A stretch of DNA of 64,000 bases, from positions 11,390,501-11,454,500 of the forward strand of contig CM075348.1 of the NCBI GenBank assembly GCA_037693485.1, written 5' to 3'. This DNA comes from Kitagawia praeruptora (Eukaryota; Streptophyta; Magnoliopsida; Apiales; Apiaceae). Of this stretch, positions 55,220-64,000 are shown in pieces (the stretch's first letter is position 1; every line of letters begins with the position of its first letter). The position numbers and the translations under genes were made by a program. The notes under the pieces were generated by a model. That model searched no databases. It was not told where the DNA came from and was given only the letters and a program-made list of their open reading frames with translations.

Positions 55220-58200
55220 TTACTTTTTGTCTGCAGGGCACAGGAAAGAAGCATTCAATTATCTTGGACAGTGGATGCTCTGGACATATGACTGGAAAGA
55301 AGTCCCTGCTTACAAAGTTTGAGAGGAAAGCTGGCCCAGTAATATCTTTTGGAGATGGCAACAAAGGAGAAACTCTGGGATATGGCTCAATTGTTTTGGG
55401 GAATGTCATCATAGAAAATGTAGCACTAGTTGAAGGCTTGAAACATACTCTTTTAAGCATAAGTCAACTGGGTGATAAAGGTTACAAATCAATCTTTGAC
55501 AGAGAAGGATGCAAAGTCTTGAATATGCAGAATGGAGACATTGTTCTAACTGGTCAAAGACATGGTAACATATATGAAGCCAGCTTAAGTGATACATCTA
55601 AAGGAATTGTTAGATGTCTCTACAGCAAAGCAACAAGTGATGAAAGCTGGAATTGGCACAAGAAGCTCTCACATCTTAATTTCAAGAAGCTTAATCAACT
55701 TGTTAAACACAATTTGGTGAGAGGCCTACCTCAGGCAAATTTTGTGCAAGATGGACTTTGTGATGCATGTCAGCTTGGAAAGCAAAGAAGAACCACTTTC
55801 AAGAGCAAGACTGAAAATTCAATTACTGAACCATTTCACATGCTACATCTTGATCTGTTTGGTCCAGTAAACATTATGTCTATCAGCAAGAAAAGATATG
55901 CTCTAGTTATGGTGGATGATTTCCAAAGGTTCACTTGGGTGTTCTTTTCTACACAAGAAGGATGAAGCTCCTCAGCAAATCATTGAACTTATCAAGAATA
56001 TTCATAATAACTCTGAGTACAAAGTCAAAGTACTTAGGAGTGACAATGGTACAGAATTCAAGAATTCTACAATGGAGGGGTTTTGTGTAGACAATGGAAT
56101 CACTCAACAGTTTTCTGCACCTGGTACACCTCAACAAAATGGTGTAGTGGAAAGAAAGAACAGGACTCTCATAGAGGCAGCAAGAACCATGCTTGCAGAT
56201 GCAAAACTTCCAACCTACTTTTGGGCAGAAGCTATTAACACTGCATGTTTCACTCAGAACTGTACCTTGGTAAATAGTCATGGAAAAACTCCCTATGAGA
56301 TGATCAAAGGAAAGAAACCAAGTGTGAAATATTTTCACATCTTTGGATGCAAATGCTATGTCCTAAAAGTTCATCCAGAACAACTTGGAAAATTTGAAGC
56401 CAAATCGGATGAAGCAATTTTTCTAGGATATTCAGCATCTAAGGCCTTCAAAGTTTATAATCTCAGAACTCACGTTGTTATGGAATCAATTCATGTTGCA
56501 TTTGATGATAAGAAATTTGGAATTTTGCAAACTGATGAAAGCCATGACAAACTGGAATTTGAAAATCTGAAGAATTCTGAGATACTCTCAAGTGATGATG
56601 AAGGTTCTCCAGAAGGAATTTCTATTGCTTCTCAAAGGAATGCTACTGTTGAGGGGGAGCAAATAAATCAAAGAGAACACAGTGATCATCAGGAGCAGAC
56701 TAGTCTTTCAGAATCTATTCCATCAGGAATTGACGTTTCAGAGTCTACTCCATCAGGAACTGACCTTTCAGAGTCTACTGAGGAAAGATCAGTAACTAGC
56801 AGCAATATGGAATCTACTGATTCTATTGATCAAAGGAGAGTTTTTGAAGGTAGAGAGAATTCTTCTACAAGGGATACCACTAACTTAGGGGGAGAGACTA
56901 GCAGAGTTAATCTACCACCTGTTAGAAAATGGACAAAGGATCATACTGAAGACTTGATAATTGGTGATCCAAATAGTGGTGTTCGAACTAGAAGATCAAT
57001 TCAAAATGAATGCTTGTATAGTTGCTTTCTCTCAAAGAATGAACCTAAGAAGGTTGAAGAAGCCTTACAGGATCCTGATTGGGTAATTGCAATGCAGGAG
57101 GAGTTAAATGAGTTTGAGAGAAACAAAGTTTGGAAACTGGTACCAAGACCTAAAGATAGATCTATTGTTGGTGCAAGATGGGTTTTCAGAAACAAGCTAG
57201 ATGAATCTGGTATGATTGTAAGAAACAAAGCAAGACTGGTGGCCAAGGGTTATTCTCAGGAAGAAGGCATTGATTATGATGAGACCTTTGCACCTGTAGC
57301 AAGATTGGAAGTAATCAGAATGTTTCTTGCATTTGCAGCTCATTCAAAATTCAAGGTATACCAGATGGATGTAAAGAGTGCTTTTCTAAATGGCAAACTT
57401 GATGAAGAAGTTTATGTAGAACAGCCACCTGGATTTGTTGATCCAAAGTTTCCAAATCATGTCTACAAACTTGACAAGGCACTCTATGGACTAAAGCAGG
57501 CACCAAGAGCATGGTATGAGACTTTGTCTAAATTTCTTCTTGAAAATGGCTTCACAAGAGGTACAATTGACAAAACTCTATTCTTTAGAAAGATAAAAGG
57601 TGAATTGCTTTTAGTTCAAGTTTATGTTGATGATATTATTTTTGGTTCTGCTAATGAAAAGTTGTGTGCTAAGTTTAGCAAGCTTATGCAGTCTAAGTAT
57701 CAGATGAGCATGATGGGTGAACTAAATTATTTCTTAGGCTTGCAGGTCAAACAGACTGAGACTGGTATTTTCATTAATCAATCAAAGTATATCAAAGATC
57801 TTTTAAGAAGGTTTGACTTTCAAGACTGTGTAGTTGCAAAAACACCCATGGCAACAGCCACTAAACTAGACTCTGATCCTAAAGGAAAGAGTGTGGATAA
57901 TACTAGTTATAGAGGCATGATAGGCTCATTGTTATATCTAACTGCAAGTAGACCAGATATAATGTTTTCTACCTGTTTATGTGCTAGATTCCAAAGTGAT
58001 CCTAAGGAATCTCATTTAATTGCTGTGAAGAGAATTTTTAGATATCTCAAAGGAACTCCAAATCTTGGTTTGTGGTATCCTAGAGAATCTGATTTCTTTC
58101 TAATTGGCTATTCAGACTCTGATTATGCAGGGTGTAAGATAGACAGGAAAAGCACTACAGGTACATGTCAATTCTTGGGAAATAGATTGATTTCTTGGGC

Positions 58201-58565
58201 AAGCAAGAAGAAACAATCTGTTTCAACCTCAACTGCAGAAGCTGAGTACATAGCAGCAGGCAGTTGTTGTGCACAGCTCCTTTGGATAAGAAATCAGTTG
58301 CTGGATTATGGTATGACACTTAGTAATATTCCTATGTTTTTATGATAATACTAGTGCTATTAAAATTGCAGAAAATCCAGTTCAACACTCAAGGACTAAG
58401 CACATTGATGTCAGGTATTATTTTATTAGAGAACATATTGAGAATGGTACTGTGGAACTTCATTTTGTTCCTACTGACAAACAGCTTGCAGATATTCTAA
58501 CTAAACCACTTGATGAGACTACATTCAGTAGACTAGTAAGTGAGTTAGGAATGTTAAATTTTTAG
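55216..58565 (+). pseudogene. pol: element 4 pol with two frameshifts
   Basis: Pol is in the -1 frame relative to gag and opens only at 55216. The protease ILDSGCSGHMTG and HHCC finger (WHKKLSHLNF, CDACQLGKQ) precede a frameshift near 55945 in a T-rich run. Reading continues with the integrase core (LRSDNGTEF, GVVERKNRTL), a serine-rich linker with an approximate 10-residue repeat (SESIPSGIDV, SESTPSGTDL), RT (KARLVAKGYSQ, YVDDIIFGSANE) and RNase H. A second one-base shift at 58337-58342, again in a T run, precedes the last 73 codons (SRTKHIDVRYYF, DKQLADILTKP), ending at TAG 58563-58565. Sequence is otherwise close to element 1 pol. Confidence 0.92.
55224..55239 (+). promoter_or_regulatory. 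possible splice acceptor between gag and pol
   Basis: TTTTTGTCTGCAG then GGC, 4-20 nt after the gag stop and in phase with pol, mirrors the site in element 1. Here the pol frame has a TAA just before the gag stop, so a simple -1 frameshift in an overlap is nearly excluded. Confidence 0.3.
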
Positions 58566-60029
58566 ATCTGTAACATCTGCAAAAGTAGCAAGGTATGTTG
58601 TTCTTAGCTTATAGACTTGATATTCCTGTCAGGATCTATATTTGATTGTTAAATGTTTTAGCTATAACACTTTGCCTTGATAAATTTCAGTATGATAGAC
58701 TTGTTAATAATCATCAGGATTAGATTTGTTATCAGGATGCTGACGTCATCAGTATTGTGTCAGTATCAGGATTATGAAAATTGTTTCAGATCCTGACGTT
58801 TACTTTGTGTAGTAATCTGATTCTGTGATGTGTTAAGTCTATGCTAGCAAGTTTTAATATTTGCATACTGATAATTTATACATCATTCAAAAATCAAAAG
58901 ACAAGTAGATAACAAGAAACTGTATTTTCATTAATAAAAATCATTACATGGAAATGAAATACAACATCTTTTTGTCTAAATTTCTACTCTATACTTGTCT
59001 TTGATATGAACTCTGAGGAACAGGACAAGGAGCATCTCAAGAAATCCATCAGGGGATGAAAGCCTCGTTTGCTCTTGGATTCCTTGTCTGGGCGACTTGA
59101 ATGAGAGCAGCTAACTTAAATGAATAGCATCTCCATCAAGATCAACCTCAGACTCTCGGCCAAATTCTTCATCCTCAAGTTTTGAGGAGGTTAGGGGAAG
59201 ATTGTATCCAACAGATGGATGTTCTAGGAGAAACCTCTGGATATTTTCGAAAACCAATCCATTGATGATTAGTTCGATGAGAAGAGTCATTTGTTTAAAG
59301 AGATGATCAAGAACAGGATGTTCATCGATCAAGAAAAATCTGGAAAATGGGTTTGAAGGGATTTTTGGTTTGAGAAGCATTGTTGAGAAGAAAAGAAATT
59401 GAAAGGTTATGGAGAATGGCATAAGGCGTCTGGTTCTTTTAAAGACGTGAGAAGCTGAACAGTCATTTGGAAGTTTTAATGAAGTCAAATGTTAATTATT
59501 GCGTATGACTGTATTTCTTTTTCAAGAAATATTGAAAATATCTAACCAATTGATTTTTGTTCAGATTAATTGTTTATTTCTTTTTCAGATAAAAGAAAAA
59601 TGCCACGTGGAAAACTCCATATTAAGTCTCTGATGATATTGGTCAGGATTTCATGTGTGACCATCAGGATTTGAAAATTATATTTTTAAATCACATTGCA
59701 TTTTGTGATTATTTTGATGAGAGGTCATCAGGAAAAGGAAGCTGATCAGTATTACTTATTTATACCCTGATTTATTTCATGAAAAATCAATTTTGGATTT
59801 TATTTTCCAAAAATCGTGGGTAACCGCATTTTTCAGGGACTGACACCTGTCAATCTACGTGTCAACGTGGGATAGTGGTCTGAAAGATTTGTGAAATATA
59901 TTTGTTTTGAAACTCTAATCGTGTAATTGCTTTCTCTAATTTTACATTCTCTAAAGCAAAAATCACTCTTGAGTTTTCAAAATCACTAATCCATTTCAAG
60001 AATTTTTCAAGTTTCTTTTCAGATCAAAA
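58566..60029 (+). other. element 4 spacer between pol and env-position gene
   Basis: No plus-strand coding frame. Clusters of ATCAGGAT, ATCCTGA, CATCAGTA and TCAGTATCAGG at 58625-58800 and 59640-59760 echo motifs in the LTR. The spacer also holds the antisense frame described next. Confidence 0.7.
59111..59380 (-). CDS. antisense reading frame in element 4, 89 residues
   Basis: On the minus strand, ATG 59380 in the context CTCAACAATG is preceded by a pyrimidine-rich leader (TTTCTTTTCTTCTCAAC). The frame can be extended upstream to 59488 (125 codons), but this ATG is the better start. The peptide begins MLLKPKIPSNPFSRFFLIDE, continues with a leucine- and isoleucine-rich probable helix (LDHLFKQMTLLIELIINGLV) and ends in an acidic tail (KLEDEEFGRESEVDLDGDA). 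Downstream on the same strand, TTTTTATTAATGAAAATACA near 58920-58940 resembles a plant poly(A) region. So it looks like a small gene with its own signals lying against the element. I do not recognise it. It could be a captured host gene or a chance frame. Confidence 0.4.
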   Translation of the reverse strand: MLLKPKIPSNPFSRFFLIDEHPVLDHLFKQMTLLIELIINGLVFENIQRFLLEHPSVGYNLPLTSSKLEDEEFGRESEVDLDGDAIHLS

Positions 60030-63000
60030 ATGGCAGCTCAGAGAAGATTACCTAAATCAGTAGCCTTCAAGTTTGGTGACTTTGATTTTATGACAAACAA
60101 TCATGTTGCAGCTATCACCAACAAGGAAGGAGTATCATCTGATTTTCATCCAATCATGGACTTTCTGGCATATGGACCATTAAGTTATGCATTGACAGCA
60201 TCTCCACAGATTAATCAAGTAGCTGTTTCACAAGCTTGGAAGAATGCTGAGGTAATTGATTCTACTCAGAGTCAATCAGGTAAGATTGTTCTACATTTAG
60301 GACAAGATTCATTTGACATTACTGAATCTGTTGTTAATTTAGTACTTTGCTTACCTGTTACTGATAGTTATGAGAATGTACCATCTGATGATAATATAAG
60401 AACTATGTTGTCTGAATTAGGTTATAGTGGACCTCTAGATAACATGAGCCAGTTGAATAGGTCTTTTCTTAGAAAGGAATGATCTTTTTACTTTGATCAA
60501 ATTGCTAAATGTTTTACTGGCAAATGTAGTTCTTTTCAGCAAATTACTTCTGTTACTTCACATATTGCTTATAGTTTGCTTTATGACAGAGTAATCAACA
60601 TTGGTCATATTATCTTAAGTCAGATGAGTATTAAACTTGGGTTAAGAGATCAAAACAGGAAAATGGTTTATTATCATAGATTTATGCAATTGTTTATTAA
60701 CCATTTTATTCTTGATGTTGAAACTAGATTTGGTAGGGAACATTGTGTTTCTTCTTATGAACAGCAAAAGAGAATTTTCTCTAACATTACAAAGAAGGAC
60801 AATGAAAAGAATCTAGATGAAATACCTGCAATTCATTATCCATATCATGTTCATGTAATTCTTAAAACTCATCTTCCTACTTTCTACAATTCTTCTTTCT
60901 TTTGTGGTGAAATGGCTCAGGAATCTCAATTGGAGGAGAACCCACCTGTGTCTACCCAAGTAGCCCAAAGCATTATAGTCTCTGAAACAATTCAAGAACC
61001 AAATTTTGATCCACAGCCTATTGTTTCAAAGAAACCAACCTCTGGTGTTTTTCAAAAGACATCAGTTGTAAGGAAGAGAAAATTTGTTGTGTCAAGTAGT
61101 AGTAGTAATTCTAGTGAAGATGATGATGATTTAACTCTTGCTGAGAGAGCAGAATTGAAGGCTGCAATTCAACTTTCTTTGTTAGCACAAAGAGATGAAA
61201 AACCTAGTCACAGCCAGGCTGCAGTCTCCCAAAAGACTGTAGTTCTTAAAAAGGGAAAACAGTTACTGGATACTGTCTCTCAAAAGACTGTGTCTATTGA
61301 ACAAAGATCTCATCCCAAGATCACTTCTGTGTCTACACCTCTTGAGTCTTCTCAGGATAAATCTTTTGCTCACTATATCAGGAGAACAAGGAGAAAGATT
61401 CAATTGTCACCTACACACACAGAGTCTAGTCCAACTAATATCATGCAGGTTTCTACAAATCAAGCTACATCTATGTCAGTAGTTGACAAGAGAGATCTGG
61501 ATATTGATTCTTCATGGGAAACTACATTATCATACAGACTGGCTATGGGACTAATTTCTCTCAAAGTGAAGTTGTCAAGGCCTGTTCTAGACTTTCTGGT
61601 TGAAAGAGTACCAAAACTTTTATTTCCAGATGAATATGGACTTCTACATCAAAGACTTGACTTAATGAAGATGTATTTCTATGTGTTTGTCAGAAGACAA
61701 TTAGTCAAGAAATTTGGACTCTCGAAGCATGGTGCACTTCAATCACTTCATGCATATTTATTTGACAAGAATGTAATTATTGAAGATGCTTCAGCTCAAG
61801 GTGAACAACTGGAGGAAGTAGATAGAGGGAAGCAGTCAACAGAAGATACTATTGCACCAGTGGTGAATAGTAGGAAAGATCAGATCACAATCAGTGTAAC
61901 ACAAGAACCATCTAGTCAGAGGAAGGATGACTCAGGAGCTGTGATAGCTGATGTTGAAAGGACTTCTGTGATGACTGAGAATGCAAGTGAGATACCCTAT
62001 GATATGGGAGGAATGACTTTGGTTGATTTTTCTGAAGATCAAACAAATTTTGTTCAGTCAGAGTCTATCCACCTTGAGGGTGTGTCTCAGCAAACAACAC
62101 TTAAAGATTGTGATGTACTAACTATGGTGTCTAATGAAGTATTACTGAAGACATCAGAGTCTAGTAAACAACCTGAAAGTGGTATACTGGAGCCTGTAGT
62201 TTCTGAAAGGAAAGAAGATGATTGTAAGGGTTCAGAGACTATAGCAGCTAACTCCTTGGAGAAAACCTCAAGCCACATGCCATATGAGGAACCCTCTCTC
62301 CATGTGAGTTCAGGTATAAAAACTTCTTCTAAACTCTATTTTTCTGTAGGTCATGAGAGCACTTATCTAAATTTGAGTGATGCACTTGAAAAGATGGACT
62401 TAGATCCACAATTTGAGCGGCTGGCTCCTGACCAGGCAAAAGGTGAGGTAGAAAGAGTGTTGACTTTAGTAAGTCAAAGTGAGAATGAGGGTATGGATGA
62501 TCAACTCCATAGTGAGGGAGAGAAAATTAGGAAACCATCATTTGATTTCTGGGATCAGGTTTTTCCTGATTCTTGGTCTGAAAATTTGGGTATGGATGCT
62601 GGTACTTATTCATTCATCAAAATGTATCAGAAGAATGACCTAGCACATCACAATGCAAAGCCAGAAGTTAAATCTCAGAAGCAAAAGGAGAGGCTTGCAG
62701 GAATCATTAACAGAAGAGGTGTCAGGATAAAGCAATCTCTTGATACATATGTACCAGATGAAGTTCCTAATGATCCTAGTGTTCCTTTGTATGTACTTCC
62801 AATATCAGCTAGAATTGAGACATCAACAGTCTCTGATCACTCTAAGGAGGAATCAGGATTTGAAGATGTTAGTACACAGAATACTGGTGAAGGAGATGAT
62901 GATCATGTTTCAGTTCCAGAACAGAAAGATGAAGATGTTGATACTTCTAATCAGGTTTTATTACTTGAATATCATACAACTCAAGCAACTTCTTCTACAA

Positions 63001-63347
63001 GACTTGAAGATATAGTTCTTTCTGATTCTGATACTGAAGATTCTAGAAGCACTTCCAACATTGAAGTTCATTCTGATGTTTTGAAAGATATTCAGAATTC
63101 TCAAATTGATATTCAAACAAGACTTCAATCACTTGAAGATAACCAAGTCACGATTATGGAAAATCAAGCAGTTCTTATGAATCTCATTTGTTCTGTTTCT
63201 GAATCTCTTGGCATTAATGTTGCTGATGTCAAAAAGGGGGAGATAAAGACAATTCAAAGACAAAGACAACAACAACACCACCAGACTGTGGATGATAAAG
63301 CTGGGGGAGATAAAGATCAGACAAAGGGTAGTAAAAAGAAGAACTAG
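60030..63347 (+). pseudogene. element 4 env-position protein, one in-frame stop
   Basis: ATG 60030 opens 150 codons to TGA 60480-60482; the same phase is then open to TAG 63347, about 1105 codons in all. The N-terminal 270 residues contain FHPIMDFLAYGPLSYALTAS, SFLRKE, then FQQITSVTSHIAYSLLYDRV and YHRFMQLFINHFI, homologous to frame 1 of element 1. The stop stands where element 1 has Trp. The remainder is low-complexity, rich in Ser, Glu and Val, with repeated VSQKTV phrases (AAVSQKTVVLKKG, DTVSQKTVSIEQ), and ends in a coiled coil (LQSLEDNQVTIMENQAVLMN) and a glutamine/lysine-rich tail. No signal peptide or membrane span is evident. The function is unknown. Confidence 0.75.
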
Positions 63348-63573
63348 CAGGAGTGACAGTGGTGAATCTCAGCTAGGAAGTGGTAAAGGAAGAGCAGCAT
63401 TAATAGTTAAAATTCTTTCTTCTAAGTACTAGATAAACGTCTACATCTGAGAAGGAGGTACTTAACTTCATAATTCTACATTCATAAATTCTATTCTGGT
63501 TGTATTGTTATATGTTTTGACATCCACAACTTAGATTTATGCTTCAGATTGTAAAGCATAAATAGGGGGAGAT
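63348..63573 (+). other. element 4 3' leader to LTR with polypurine tract
   Basis: This is non-coding; AATAGGGGGAGAT at 63561-63573 directly precedes the 3' LTR. Confidence 0.85.
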
Positions 63574-64000
63574 TGTTAGGAATAATTCATAAGTTGTGAT
63601 GTTAGGAATAGAATTTATACATTATACTTCTTGTAATCCTGATCTTATAAAGGATTTAGCACTGTATATAGGATTTATGTGTAAAGACAGTTATCTGTAT
63701 AGTTTAGTCAGGAATGAACAGTGTATCGGAGACTACATGTCAGGAACAGAGAGCAAATCCTGATGATGGTCCAATACTGATGGTTGATCAGATACTGATG
63801 CAGTGTACAGATCCTGATATCAGTCGTGTTACTGATGATGTCATTATGGATGCTACAGAAACTGGCAAGTGCTATAAAACAGGATCGTTGTTTAAAGAAC
63901 AAGCAAGAAGATATTATGAAGGAAAGAGTTTTCTATTGAAGGAAACTATCGACTAGAAGGCAGAACATTGTCATGTATAGATTATATCTTTCTGTTATTA
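63574..64000 (+). repeat. element 4 3' LTR, cut by window end
   Basis: The 427 bp match 52145-52571 without a difference that I can see. About 307 bp should lie beyond the window. Confidence 0.95.

Larger units (their letters stand above)
52145..64000 (+). mobile_element. element 4: Sirevirus-like Copia retrotransposon (3' end beyond window)
   Basis: The 5' LTR is 52145-52878 (734 bp), followed by primer site, gag, pol, a long spacer with an antisense frame, an env-position gene, purine tract and the 3' LTR from 63574. Only 427 bp of the 3' LTR are in the window, and I see no difference from the 5' LTR. Yet gag has two stops, pol two frameshifts and the env-position gene one stop. So this copy is recent but defective, unless the indels are sequencing errors. 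The right target-site copy lies outside. Confidence 0.93.

Noticed and set aside
60030..63347. envelope glycoprotein call for the env-position proteins
   Set aside because: No signal peptide, membrane span or glycoprotein-like cysteine pattern visible in element 1 or 4; position alone is not enough.

Overview
The window reads as nuclear DNA of a flowering plant: AT-rich, with intron-containing genes, plant-type Copia and Gypsy LTR retrotransposons, Helitron, Stowaway and Mutator-type non-autonomous elements, and a tRNA-derived SINE with an Au-like 3' end. A dicot, possibly an asterid, fits best, but that placement is inference from repeat style, not from a diagnostic gene. Most of the 64 kb is retrotransposon; only two host loci can be supported.

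Layout. 1-4.3 kb: a minus-strand gene whose first exon resembles the N-terminus of plant ubinucleins (HIRA histone-chaperone partners). Its large downstream exon carries a 222-bp internal tandem duplication and a one-base deletion, and its intron holds local duplications and a SINE. 4.5-5.8 kb: a cluster of GATTAATC palindromes, then a foldback element with long hairpins. 5.8-20.9 kb: an old Copia fragment split by a young complete Sirevirus-like Copia element (element 1, 6353-20485, minus strand, TSD AAAAG) with intact gag and pol plus about 4.7 kb of extra coding sequence after pol. 23.0-28.0 kb: an F-box/FBD gene in three exons, whose second intron carries a young non-autonomous LTR element (element 2, 24324-26694, TSD TCAGG). 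Relics of one or two related F-box genes follow to 29.9 kb. 30.7-38.0 kb: an older Copia element (element 3, minus, TSD TATGC) with broken gag and pol. 38.3-52.1 kb: a graveyard of MITEs, a foldback element, two opposed Gypsy fragments, a TRIM, Helitrons, Stowaway and Mutator-type MITEs and a 472-bp tandem duplication. 52.1 kb to the window end: a second Sirevirus-like Copia element (element 4, plus strand, 3' LTR cut by the window edge) with stops and frameshifts in gag and pol, an antisense reading frame after pol, and a long env-position protein.

How the parts relate. Elements 1 and 4 share one plan: initiator-Met tRNA primer site, gag with several zinc knuckles, pol in the -1 frame, a motif-rich spacer, then a protein whose N-terminal domain is homologous between the two. 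Element 1 continues into a further 634-residue frame, reached across a 36-nt overlap that contains a -1 slippery heptamer. Element 4 instead has a small antisense frame. These post-pol regions, the motif arrays shared by LTR and spacer, and the two palindrome-rich foldback elements are the most unusual content. No CRISPR, rRNA or functional tRNA gene was seen.
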